NCBI RefSeq assembly: GCF_003315485.1
Contig: NZ_QNSE01000016.1
Location: 1 to 64,000, forward strand
From: Marinomonas rhizomae
GTDB taxonomy: Bacteria > Pseudomonadota > Gammaproteobacteria > Pseudomonadales > Marinomonadaceae
Length of the DNA: 64,000 bases
Direction: 5' to 3'
Part shown: positions 46,279 through 55,331 of the stretch, one piece after another
Layout of the letters: the number at the start of each line of letters is the position of its first letter
Numbering within the stretch: the stretch's first letter is position 1
Program-made: the position numbers and the translations under genes
Notes under the pieces: generated by a model
Told to the model about the DNA's origin: nothing
The model's input: the letters and a program-made list of their open reading frames with translations, nothing else
The model's database searches: none

Positions 46279-47336
46279 TGAAATATTTTCCTAAGCTAAT
46301 CGCTCTCGCCATTAGCGCCTCTACCCCTCTACTTGTCTCTGCAGGACAATGGGAAGGCCCATTAAATGGCATTGTGAACAATGTGGTAAAGCAAGGCTAC
46401 GAGTCATATGCCAGCTCATCAAAAACATTACTAGAACGCACCAATACTCTCTGCGCCTCACCTTCCCAAGCAACACTGCATGACGCACAAGAAGCCTTCC
46501 AAGCCAATGCGTTAGATTGGCAGCAGGTGCAATGGTTAAACTTTGGACCAGTTACCTATTTCATGCGCTACTACGCCTTTGAATATTGGCCAGACAAAAA
46601 AGGCGTAACCCAACGCCAACTAAGAACGCTAGTGCAAGGCGATCCAGCAGTTATGGATGCACCAAAATTTTGGACATCCGCTAGTATTGCTGTACGCGGA
46701 CTAACAGCAATAGAGAGTCTGCTTTACCACCCTGATTTCGAGCCAGTAAAATCTGCCGAACATTGCCGCTTACTTGAAAAGGTAACAGACCATCATCTAG
46801 AAAGCTCTGTTGCTGTTGCTAAACAGTGGCAAAATGGAAAGGCGCAAGATTGGGTATTTGACGAAGAAGGCACAGGCTTTGACCCTGAAAAAGTTGCCTT
46901 AGAGCTGTTTCTACAACAATGGATTGAGCATATGTCAGCGGTTAAAGACGCTAAGCTCGAAACCCCTATTGGCTATAATGGTCGAGAAAACCTGAAGCTT
47001 GCTGAGTTTTATCGAAGCGATCTATCCCTGAAAGCTATACAAAAGAACTTACAGTCTTACCGTGAAATTTATCATCTAGGCTCACCGTCTTTATATGAGC
47101 TAGCAAAACAAACCAACCCTGCCCTAGCAGATCAATTTGATGAGCAACTCACACAGAATATAAAGTTGGCCCTTCAATTACCAAGTGACTTCTTCCATAC
47201 AAACCATACACAAGAAGAACGCATCTCGCTGGCAAAACCACTCGTAAAATCTATCTCTAACAGCCAATCTTACTTATCAAGCATGGTCACTCAACTAGGT
47301 TTCCAAATTGGCTTTAATAGTAGAGACGGAGACTAA
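46278..47336 (+). CDS. Second imelysin-family periplasmic protein
   Basis: This 352-residue protein has a cleavable signal (residues 1-22, ending VSAG) and no lipobox. The imelysin helical fold is suggested by FQANALDWQQVQWLNFGPV and the long helices after. The GxHxxE motif is altered: the matching region reads AVRGLTAIESLLYHPD, keeping Glu but with Leu-Thr in place of the His position. It is translationally coupled to the DUF1111 gene. Confidence 0.85.
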   Translation: MKYFPKLIALAISASTPLLVSAGQWEGPLNGIVNNVVKQGYESYASSSKTLLERTNTLCASPSQATLHDAQEAFQANALDWQQVQWLNFGPVTYFMRYYAFEYWPDKKGVTQRQLRTLVQGDPAVMDAPKFWTSASIAVRGLTAIESLLYHPDFEPVKSAEHCRLLEKVTDHHLESSVAVAKQWQNGKAQDWVFDEEGTGFDPEKVALELFLQQWIEHMSAVKDAKLETPIGYNGRENLKLAEFYRSDLSLKAIQKNLQSYREIYHLGSPSLYELAKQTNPALADQFDEQLTQNIKLALQLPSDFFHTNHTQEERISLAKPLVKSISNSQSYLSSMVTQLGFQIGFNSRDGD

Positions 47337-47342
47337 CTTACG

Positions 47343-48461
47343 ATGCTTTCAAGACGGTCTTTCCTTGCAATAAGTAGTGCTTTAAGCGGTGCGGTCATGA
47401 CCGCACCGTCATGGGCAACATTAACCCAACAGGATGCAAGTAAAAAACTGTACGCCTCCGCTTACTCTTTGAATCAGCAAGAGCACTTTTTTGGTTTATT
47501 CGATGACAAAGGAGACATTGTGTGGAGCTCTCAACTGCTAGACAGAGCCCATGCCCCAGTCGTCCACCCAAGCCAGAGCATTGTCGGTATCGTTGCCCGA
47601 AGACCTGGTTTTTTTATGGATTTTTTCGATGTATCCACCCATAAAAGAATTATCCGCATTGAGCCGAGTAAAGAATATCATTTTTATGGTCACGCTCTTT
47701 TCACCTCAGACGGCAACCATTTAATCACTCAAGAAAACCACTACCCTTCAGGTCAAGGCAAAATATTTGTACGCGAATGGCCAAGCGGTCATGTGATTAA
47801 ATCCTTTAGTAGTAATGGCATTGGCCCCCATGAATCCGTACTTTTGAATGACCAAGTGCTAGTCATTGCTAACGGCGGACTTAAGACACACCCGGATAAC
47901 GACCGAAAAATCTTAAACTTAGAGACCATGAAGCCAAACGTTACTTATCTAAGCCTAAAAGATGGCACTATTCTAAACCAGTCCTCTAATAGCGGTGAAT
48001 TACATCAATTGAGCATCCGACACCTTGATGTAAACCAACATGGAAGGGTGGCTTTAGGCTTTCAATATCAAGGTGAAATGTGGGATCAAGTTCCACTGGT
48101 TGCCCTATCTCGTATTGATCAGCCAGAATTAGAATACTTACCCATTCCAGAGGAAGTAAGAGTTCGCTTTAAACAGTACTGTGGAAGTGTTTGCTTCGAC
48201 AGTTCAGGTGAGATTCTTGCTATTAGCACCCCCAGAGGCGGATTAGTTGCTTATTGGCACGTGGATTCAAAAACCTTCTTAGGTATAGAAAACTGCCGAG
48301 ATGTTTGCGGCCTAGTTGCTACAGATAAGCCTCATGAGTTTTTATTAACCAGCGGCATCGGCTCTCAGCTCAAAAACAATCCTGTACAAAACGTCAGCAA
48401 ACTGATTAAAAAACACCCTAAGCTACACTGGGACAATCATTTACGCCAAATTAACACATGA
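47343..48461 (+). CDS. DUF1513 protein with twin-arginine signal
   Basis: This 372-residue protein begins with a Tat signal (SRRSFLAISSALSGAVMTAPSWA), meaning it is exported folded, probably with a cofactor. The body is a seven-bladed-propeller-like DUF1513 domain with repeats such as HAPVVHPSQSIVGIVARRPG, YGHALFTSDGNHLITQENHY and GIGPHESVLLNDQVLVIANGG. It is the usual last member of imelysin-DUF1111-imelysin loci. It starts 6 bases after the second imelysin gene. Confidence 0.9.
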   Translation: MLSRRSFLAISSALSGAVMTAPSWATLTQQDASKKLYASAYSLNQQEHFFGLFDDKGDIVWSSQLLDRAHAPVVHPSQSIVGIVARRPGFFMDFFDVSTHKRIIRIEPSKEYHFYGHALFTSDGNHLITQENHYPSGQGKIFVREWPSGHVIKSFSSNGIGPHESVLLNDQVLVIANGGLKTHPDNDRKILNLETMKPNVTYLSLKDGTILNQSSNSGELHQLSIRHLDVNQHGRVALGFQYQGEMWDQVPLVALSRIDQPELEYLPIPEEVRVRFKQYCGSVCFDSSGEILAISTPRGGLVAYWHVDSKTFLGIENCRDVCGLVATDKPHEFLLTSGIGSQLKNNPVQNVSKLIKKHPKLHWDNHLRQINT

Positions 48462-48572
48462 TTTTTTAACTTAAATCACAAACTGGCATAGTCAAATTAT
48501 TGATTTTTAGGTACTGTCTATTGGAAGTCGCAAATAACTGCGACTTCTTTTTTCGCATTATGAAGTTTATTA

Positions 48573-50825
48573 ATGTTTATCAACTCTCTTAAAAGCTATT
48601 TTTTAGTAGATTCAGATCCCTCAATAAAGGGCAATGAAAAAGCCTTTCAGCAAAGCGCCCTACGAATTTTGCTCGCACTGACGATCTGTATTTTTGCAGT
48701 TTCAGAAATACACTACCTTATTATTCACAAAGACCTACCATTTCTCGGCATAAACAGTACGTATTTGTGCTTACTTGGAGGACTACTTTACTTCAGTAAA
48801 AAATACACAAAAATTACAGCGGTTTTATTTCTTATTACGCTAATCACCACAAGCTTTCTGCTTCTAACTTTAAGTGATGAGTTTCATGCTGAAAAATATG
48901 CTCTAGTATCGCTGTACTCGCTACCACTCATTACTCGCTTGCTGTTCAGCTTCAGAGCCTCTTTAGTCACAATGATTTTGAATATCTATCCTTTCTATCT
49001 CATGACAGGCAGTGAATCGAATAACGCTCAAATAGATATTGCGTCTTCTTTCTATTTTCAATTATTGACCTTCGTAACACTCAATATAGGCTTACCTCTA
49101 GCCGTTTCAAGAATCATTCAAACACTCGAAAACAATGCATCTCACATGAGATTGCTTTACCAAAAACTGAATGACAATTACGCAATGTATGAAGAATTTT
49201 TTGAAAATACAGGTACACCAACTCTACTTTGCGACCAACGAGGAAAAATTCTTAAAGGTAACCAACTGGTTCGCGAACTACTTACAGACTCCCCACAAAA
49301 AAACATATCTGATTCCACCATTACTGACTGGCTATCTCCCCTTGGTGATACTGGTCGTTTTTTTTGGCAATCAAATAAAGCCGAATGCACATTAAAACAA
49401 AAAACAAATATACATATTGAACTTCGTAGGGCCTCACTAACTCAGCACGGTTATTACGTTCTTCATCTACAAAACACCACACAGTTACGCGCAATACAGC
49501 AAGAACTCGAAAGCACGCAGCAAACTAACAGTCGTTTAGCGCATTTTGATCTATTGACGCTACTTCCTAATCACAGACACTTTTGCCGGCAGGTTAATCA
49601 ACGCATCAATGAACAAGACAACCATTTAACGGGTGCGATGTTTATTATTCGTATTAGTCAATTCAAGTTACTCAACAAACAGTATGGCAAAGACAGCGCC
49701 AATAAAGTTATCCTGAATTTCTCAAAAACACTTCAAAAAAAGCTTTCCGAACACGCCATTATAGGTCGTTTACGCGGAGTGAAGTTCTCTTGTTTTGTTC
49801 CAGTAGGGCAAGCGTATTTAATCCAAAAAAATCTCTCAGCTCTAATTCACTCAGTACTTCCCAGTCAAATAACGGTCGATGGCGATAAATTAACGATGGA
49901 TTATCAAGTCGGTGTGGCCTATTACCATACTGATGGCAGAACAGCAGAAGAATTATTAGAACATTGTGAAATGGCGCTGGAATACTCTACTAGCACAGAT
50001 CGTTGCTCGTACTATAATCATGGCCTTGAGCACAAACTCATTGAAGAACATAAACTTGGGTTGAAGCTAAGTACCGCCATTAAAAATAAAAAAGTCGCAC
50101 TTTGGTTGCAACCACAAGTATCACCCAACGGACAAATCTGTTCCTTTGAAGCACTCGCTAGATGGCAGTGTGACGGCAAGTTCGTCCCACCCACAACCTT
50201 CATTAAAATAGCTGAGAAACTGGGACTGCTCCCTCTTCTTGCGGAAAATTTAGTACTGGAACTCGTCACAACCCTAACCGAGTGGCAGAAAGAGCATATT
50301 CACACGCCTATTGCGTTCAATTTAGCAGGGCAAGAACTAATGAATGATTCATTCTTTGCTTTGCTAATGACTCTGATTGCCGATAACCCATGGCTAGGTA
50401 ATATGCTGGAGCTTGAGATCACAGAAACCAGCCCAGTAATGACTCATCCACTAATACACAAGCGCTTAAGAAGCTTATCGCAATATGGCTATTCTATTGC
50501 CATTGACGATTTTGGCACAGGCCAAGCGTCACTAGGGCAGCTTGTAGACATCCCAGCAAACATCCTTAAAATTGATCGTCGCTTTGTTTCACCATTACCT
50601 GGTGATCAGCGCCATGTAGATATAGTGAAATCTACTATACAGCTTGCGGAATCTCTCGATATGAAAGTCATAGCGGAAGGAATAGAGACTAAAGAACAAG
50701 CCACTCTATTAGCTTCCTTAGGATGCCAAACGTTACAAGGATATTATTTTGGCAAACCATCTCCTATGTCCGACTGGACAGAAAGCAATAACGCCAAGGC
50801 AAAAGAACTGCGCATGGTCTATTAA
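48573..50825 (+). CDS. Membrane EAL-domain phosphodiesterase with degenerate GGDEF
   Basis: This 750-residue protein has five or six N-terminal helices (about residues 28-185), a PAS-like region (YEEFFENTGTPTLLCDQRGKILKGN), and a GGDEF domain whose signature reads LRGVKF, so cyclase activity is unlikely. An EAL domain follows with intact EALARW, the LEITETS Glu, IDDFGTGQASLG, LKIDRRFV and EGIETKEQ. It should hydrolyse cyclic di-GMP. The degenerate GGDEF may serve as a GTP sensor. Monocistronic, ended by a terminator. Confidence 0.9.
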   Translation: MFINSLKSYFLVDSDPSIKGNEKAFQQSALRILLALTICIFAVSEIHYLIIHKDLPFLGINSTYLCLLGGLLYFSKKYTKITAVLFLITLITTSFLLLTLSDEFHAEKYALVSLYSLPLITRLLFSFRASLVTMILNIYPFYLMTGSESNNAQIDIASSFYFQLLTFVTLNIGLPLAVSRIIQTLENNASHMRLLYQKLNDNYAMYEEFFENTGTPTLLCDQRGKILKGNQLVRELLTDSPQKNISDSTITDWLSPLGDTGRFFWQSNKAECTLKQKTNIHIELRRASLTQHGYYVLHLQNTTQLRAIQQELESTQQTNSRLAHFDLLTLLPNHRHFCRQVNQRINEQDNHLTGAMFIIRISQFKLLNKQYGKDSANKVILNFSKTLQKKLSEHAIIGRLRGVKFSCFVPVGQAYLIQKNLSALIHSVLPSQITVDGDKLTMDYQVGVAYYHTDGRTAEELLEHCEMALEYSTSTDRCSYYNHGLEHKLIEEHKLGLKLSTAIKNKKVALWLQPQVSPNGQICSFEALARWQCDGKFVPPTTFIKIAEKLGLLPLLAENLVLELVTTLTEWQKEHIHTPIAFNLAGQELMNDSFFALLMTLIADNPWLGNMLELEITETSPVMTHPLIHKRLRSLSQYGYSIAIDDFGTGQASLGQLVDIPANILKIDRRFVSPLPGDQRHVDIVKSTIQLAESLDMKVIAEGIETKEQATLLASLGCQTLQGYYFGKPSPMSDWTESNNAKAKELRMVY

Positions 50826-50880
50826 GATCAAACCAATAAGAGATCAACATTTCAAAGAACACCAGACCCCAGTCACTAAA

Positions 50881-50914
50881 AAGCCAGAGTTCAAATTGAA
50901 CTCTGGCTTTTTTA
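50881..50914. terminator. Bidirectional terminator between EAL and FadL genes
   Basis: AAGCCAGAGTTCAA (50881-50894) pairs with TTGAACTCTGGCTT (50896-50909), followed by TTTT on the plus strand and by a T-run on the minus strand. Confidence 0.92.
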
Positions 50915-50943
50915 TAGAAATTATTCACTAACGATGAGAAAGT

Positions 50944-52257
50944 TTAAAACGCCATGTTCATCGCAACAGAAACAACATTTGCTGAGGATTCATAATCTGC
51001 GCTAATTTTACCACGTCCAGAATCCTCCTCACCTGTCGCCGTAAAGTTACGATTAACCGATACATCGTCAATCATTACATGCGTAAAGGCAAAAGTGGCC
51101 GATGTCATATCATTGAAGTCATACGTTCCACCAATAGAAATCCATTTACGGTCGCCATCTGGCGTCCGTGCAGAACGGTACTCATCAGTGACAGGTGAAT
51201 TATCCATGGCCACACCTGTACGCAACGTTAATTTGTCTGAGTAAGCATAAGTTAAGCCTGCAGAATACATCCACTGGTCTTCGAAACCAAAGGTTAGCAC
51301 TGAGTTGGACTGATTACTTTCAAAATTAATATTAATACCATCCATCGCGCCCCAGCCAGTGCGAATAGCAGTAAGGCCTAATACTAATTTGGATGTCAGA
51401 TCCTGCTCTAAGCTCAGAGACAAAACAGAAGGAAACGTAATAGAGTCAGTAACATCAGCGTCAACCAAGTTACGTGATTGCAAAAAAGCTAAAGCGGCTG
51501 AACTGCCTGTATACTTAACATCCCCCTCAAAATCAAAATCCACTTCGCTACGGTAACCCAAACCGACTCGAGTCCCCTTTCTTGGCTCTACCATTACACC
51601 TAAAGCATAACCGTAACCAACATCGTCTGCCTCTATACGACCAATCCCTTCACTATTTGCCGCAGCAGTTGTACCAACAGCCGACTCCAAGACCACTTCT
51701 GCACGATGCACTTGGACACTAGCACCAACAGATACCCAATCACTCATACGATGCGCAAGAGAAAAGCTTAAAGCAATATCTTGAATACCTGTCTCAGTAG
51801 CATGAAAGCGCCCTTTCCAGTCTTGCCCATAGTCACCCGATAGACCAAAAGGGACGTTTAATGAAATACCCGCTACAGTCTTTTCAGACAAAGGCTTAGC
51901 GATATAGAAAGATGGCACCAATGTATCATCAACAGAGTCGCTATTTACCGAGGAGCCCGGAAGAGCAATAGCTGTAGATGCTGGATCCGTTGTAGAAATA
52001 TTTGTCACATCCATGCTTGGCATGACATAAGCACCCGATACATAGACGGTCGTTTCTTTGGCATTCACAAAGAGCGCAGGGTTCCAGAAGCTGGCAGAAA
52101 TATCTTCGTTAGAAGCTGCGACACCTGCCAAGGCTTTACCTGAGGCTGTGGCGCTGTGATCATTTAAAGCAAAACCAGCCGAATAAGCTGACGACGCTGC
52201 CGCCACAGAGGCCGCAACAAAACTCGCTCTAAACAAGAATTTTGAGGAGGTAGTCAT
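50944..52257 (-). CDS. FadL/TodX-family outer membrane transporter
   Basis: This 437-residue outer membrane beta-barrel has a signal peptide (residues 1-26, ending AYSA). The FadL hatch domain is recognised by GFALNDHSATASGKALAGVAASNEDISASFWNPALF. Barrel strands follow, and the C-terminus ends in Phe (SVAMNMAF) as expected for BamA recognition. It imports long-chain fatty acids or other hydrophobic compounds. No lipid genes lie beside it. Confidence 0.92.
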   Translation of the reverse strand: MTTSSKFLFRASFVAASVAAASSAYSAGFALNDHSATASGKALAGVAASNEDISASFWNPALFVNAKETTVYVSGAYVMPSMDVTNISTTDPASTAIALPGSSVNSDSVDDTLVPSFYIAKPLSEKTVAGISLNVPFGLSGDYGQDWKGRFHATETGIQDIALSFSLAHRMSDWVSVGASVQVHRAEVVLESAVGTTAAANSEGIGRIEADDVGYGYALGVMVEPRKGTRVGLGYRSEVDFDFEGDVKYTGSSAALAFLQSRNLVDADVTDSITFPSVLSLSLEQDLTSKLVLGLTAIRTGWGAMDGININFESNQSNSVLTFGFEDQWMYSAGLTYAYSDKLTLRTGVAMDNSPVTDEYRSARTPDGDRKWISIGGTYDFNDMTSATFAFTHVMIDDVSVNRNFTATGEEDSGRGKISADYESSANVVSVAMNMAF

Positions 52258-52558
52258 AAATAAGCTCCATTGTTATTTTTATTGGAAAATTTATTTTTAA
52301 TTATTAAGTCAATTATACGCTTCAAGTATAGAAGCACATATCCTGATATTACCAGCAAGTATTTCTTAAGCAATACAATATTTACACAATATTAAGCCAA
52401 AAAAGGAAAAAATGTGCTGATCAGAACAGAAAGTTACACAATAAAAACAAGGAGAAGAGATTTTTTACGAAGAAATACAGCACTAAAATATGCACAAAAT
52501 ACATAAATTAATTAAATATTAGAAAGAGGGGTTGATAAGAGTTTTCTGGATAAAAAGA
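52258..52558. other. Intergenic region upstream of fadL-like gene
   Basis: About 300 AT-rich bases between the porin gene start and the tRNA-Val 3' end. I find no gene and no convincing palindrome. It must hold the promoter of the porin gene and the end of the tRNA transcript. Confidence 0.4.
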
Positions 52559-52634
52559 TGGTGGGTGTGGAGAGGTTCGAACTCCCGACATTCGCCTTGT
52601 AAGGGCGACGCTCTCCCAACTGAGCTACACACCC
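52559..52634 (-). tRNA. tRNA-Val (anticodon UAC)
   Basis: The 76-base gene with encoded CCA folds as a full cloverleaf. The acceptor arm GGGTGTG pairs with CACACCC, the anticodon stem CGCCC/GGGCG encloses TTACAAG with anticodon TAC, and the T-loop is GGTTCGAA-like (AGTTCGAACC). It is downstream of tRNA-Asp in the same transcript. Confidence 0.96.
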
Positions 52635-52686
52635 ATCATAGTGATGGTAACGCTTGCCAACTTACTTTCACACTAACGAAAGTAAA

Positions 52687-52763
52687 TGGCGGAATGGACG
52701 GGACTCGAACCCGCGACCCCCTGCGTGACAGGCAGGTATTCTAACCAACTGAACTACCACTCC
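52687..52763 (-). tRNA. tRNA-Asp (anticodon GUC)
   Basis: The 77-base gene with encoded CCA has acceptor arm GGAGTGG/CCATTCC (one G-T pair), anticodon stem CCTGC/GCAGG around TGTCACG-type loop with anticodon GTC, and T-arm GGGTTCGAGTCCC. It lies 52 bases upstream of tRNA-Val. Confidence 0.96.
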
Positions 52764-53225
52764 AACACAACTATTTTTAACGTCTCATCAGACGTATTTT
52801 TTTACATCGTAAAGATGTTGATGAAAAAATACTTAACAAGCATTTCAGCACTCAATGAAGGTCATTATAAGTTAATTACGATTAAAATCAATAACTTATT
52901 ACAACATTTATCGATTCAAATAACACCATTAACAATAAGCATTATATAAATGACACTCTTCTTAAAAAGAAGAGTCACAAATAACTTAATCCTACTTAGG
53001 TTAAGGAAGTAAATTGAACTTCGCTCGACAACGGGCGCAGATAATACAACAATAAATTGATATGTCTAGCTTTCATTATTTTTTTTAGAAAAAGGTCTTC
53101 AAACTGCAATCTAAAAAGTCGTCCAAGAATGACACCAGTCCACGCTAGAGTTTGCACTTAGTAATCCTATAAGAACCTTATAGATTACCACCCTAAAGTG
53201 ATAATCTTAAGATACGTAGAATCAG
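52764..53225. other. Intergenic region with two hairpins
   Basis: These 460 bases show no supportable gene. ACTCTTCTT (52955-52963) pairs with AAGAAGAGT (52967-52975). GTAATC-C-TATAAG (53161-53173) pairs with CTTATA-GATTAC (53177-53188) as a 12-pair stem with one bulged C, 38 bases past the stop of the next minus-strand gene. Neither has a strong U-tract. The tRNA promoter should be near the left end. Confidence 0.45.
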
Positions 53226-53774
53226 TTAAAGAGAGTGCATCGACCAGGTTTGATACTTATCTGCGCTAGTTTCACATGATTGTAGTGAAAGTGATCGCAT
53301 TACATGAACGGGACTTCCGCCTCGGCCCTCTTTTTTATCAGTACTACTGACCGTAAGACAAAGCTTTGGGTTTGCCTTAGATGCAATTTTACCACTATCG
53401 GTTAACTCAAACTTTTGCGTGTCTTGGTTTGCACATTGCGCCAACCCTACACTCTCGCCAGCTTCTAATGATGATACTGACATGCAGACATCAAAATAAG
53501 ATAAGTAAAATTTATCTTGATCGATGGATAAACGATCAAAACCCTGATCTTCAAGGATAGTACCTGTGTAATGGTAGCAAGTATGTGCTTGTAAGCCTTT
53601 ATCTAAAGAGGCTGTGGCACCTTGTCCACCCGCAACATCAATACAGTACCCTCGTGTATCATCCAAATTATCAGCCAGCATGACCTCAACCGTTTCACTA
53701 GCCGCATTGGCATAAACAAGAAATGGGCTGCTGATCATAAACAGTATTGCTATCATTAATTTCTTAGTTTCCAT
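53226..53774 (-). CDS. Exported ricin-B-lectin-like protein
   Basis: This 182-residue protein has a signal peptide (about residues 1-22, ending YANA) and a body with six or more Cys. It has repeated beta-trefoil-like segments: GYCIDVAGG, LQAHTCYHY, FDVCMSVSS, LAQCANQDTQKFEL, LCLTVSS, and the terminal DKYQTWSM resembling the ricin Q-x-W repeat. It may bind carbohydrate outside the cell. It has a good ribosome-binding site (AGGATCAGATA then ATG). The upstream gene on the same strand encodes a DUF1566 lipoprotein. Confidence 0.6.
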   Translation of the reverse strand: METKKLMIAILFMISSPFLVYANAASETVEVMLADNLDDTRGYCIDVAGGQGATASLDKGLQAHTCYHYTGTILEDQGFDRLSIDQDKFYLSYFDVCMSVSSLEAGESVGLAQCANQDTQKFELTDSGKIASKANPKLCLTVSSTDKKEGRGGSPVHVMRSLSLQSCETSADKYQTWSMHSL

Positions 53775-53903
53775 TATCTGATCCTATTAAATTGTTATTT
53801 TTTTAGCACTTGCTATATGCTTTTCAAGTAATTCCAACAGCGAGCCAAACGCTGCTGAAATCAACTTGAACCAAGTTACTATTTTTTAAAATATAGCTGA
53901 TGT

Positions 53904-55199
53904 TTACTTTATGTTTCTTACTAGCAATGTGTAATTCTTAGTCATGACCAAGTCCGTTGCATTTTCAGAAGCCATGTCATAATCCGAAGGGGTGCCTGAC
54001 TTAGGATCGCTTCTTTGAGCCCCAGCGCCATGCCAATCATAATATTCTGTCGCTGAGGAGTTCTTTTTGCTAAGTGCCTTACTGAAGGAAATGTACGCGG
54101 CAGTATATTTAAAATCACCTTGAGTCGTACTACTCCAAACCCAACTTGGATCATTTATAGTATTGTCGCCAGACAGTGTAAAATAGCGCGTATCAATAGC
54201 AGGCCATGAACCAACCTCACCACCATATTTCACAATGCTCTGGAGCTCTTTAATATTGGGCATACGCCAATCCGAATAACCCGCTACTTCTGCATTTTCT
54301 GCATAAGACAAACTGTCTTGCCAGTTTCGACGAACATTGTCGTCTGCACTTTGCCACATCAGCCCTGTCGCTTTGTCCGTAACGGTGCCATCACCATTGG
54401 TGACAAAATCATTCACACCATAAACATTCTCTTCCCCTCGTACGCATCTTACGAAGTTACCTGGAGACTCAATGTTTTGATTTTTTGTCCCAAATTCATA
54501 ACCAGTCTCATAAGCTTTAATATGGCCATCAGCAAAATTAAAGCCAAAAGCGGCATCTACATTTTGAGTATTATGAACAGGTCCTAATGTATATTTTGTA
54601 CTAGACCAATACTGACCGATATAAGCCATTCTTTTATCATACTGAAAGTCGAAATAAGTAGTGTCCAAATAAGGCGTGTTCATACTTTCATCACGGGGAT
54701 CAACAATTTCACCTCGGAAATCAGCAATAGAATAAAGCTCTTTGATTGAAGGCAAGCGCCAATCGTTGTAACCCGCTACCGTTAAGCCTTCACAGTAGCT
54801 AATAGCATCATCGTAAACATAGTGTTCATAGTCTGGCGTTTTCTGCCACATCATTCCCGTATTATTATCCGTAACCGTACTATTTCCATTGTCAGTATAG
54901 GATGGTTTCACTCCATCGTATTGAGCATCTTGACCATAAAATGCGCCTGATGATGAAGAGCAAGATATTTCAGAGCCATCATCATCGAAACAAGATTCCT
55001 GCATAGTATCCGTCAGTACAAAGCTAACCTTTTGTTCTTTGACCAATGCGCTTTCAGCGGTGCTTGTTTGGGCTCCCCCATTACTACAACCACTAATCGC
55101 TACTGCTACTAGTGATAAAGCGGGAAAAACGAGCTTTTGATTAAATGCGTTTTTTGAGCTTGATCTTCTCGCTCGGATTGGGAACTGGTTGATATCCAT
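53904..55199 (-). CDS. DUF1566 (Lcl-like) lipoprotein, two domain copies
   Basis: This exported lipoprotein is about 431 residues from the ATG at 55199; a GTG at 55214 overlaps the AGGTGAG ribosome-binding site. The lipobox is AISGC, after a long positively charged N-terminus (RARRSSSKN). It holds two DUF1566 units, each starting STVTDNNTGMMWQ or TVTDKATGLMWQ and containing GYNDWRLPSIKELYSI or GYSDWRMPNIKELQSI. These FGE-sulfatase-like, C-type-lectin-like domains occur in surface adhesins such as Legionella Lcl. Confidence 0.82.
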   Translation of the reverse strand: MDINQFPIRARRSSSKNAFNQKLVFPALSLVAVAISGCSNGGAQTSTAESALVKEQKVSFVLTDTMQESCFDDDGSEISCSSSSGAFYGQDAQYDGVKPSYTDNGNSTVTDNNTGMMWQKTPDYEHYVYDDAISYCEGLTVAGYNDWRLPSIKELYSIADFRGEIVDPRDESMNTPYLDTTYFDFQYDKRMAYIGQYWSSTKYTLGPVHNTQNVDAAFGFNFADGHIKAYETGYEFGTKNQNIESPGNFVRCVRGEENVYGVNDFVTNGDGTVTDKATGLMWQSADDNVRRNWQDSLSYAENAEVAGYSDWRMPNIKELQSIVKYGGEVGSWPAIDTRYFTLSGDNTINDPSWVWSSTTQGDFKYTAAYISFSKALSKKNSSATEYYDWHGAGAQRSDPKSGTPSDYDMASENATDLVMTKNYTLLVRNIK

Positions 55200-55331
55200 A
55201 TAATATCTTCTCACCTCGAATGAATAGTTTGAGAGTTATAAAATAAAGGTATATAAAGTGTAGCTCGTCCAAAGCGCGCTATTTGGACTTTTTATTATAA
55301 AACTGTTTTAACTTTGAAAGGAGTTAAGTTC

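Noticed and set aside
52532..52949. Reading frames across the tRNA genes
   Set aside because: They are formed by the tRNA sequences themselves.
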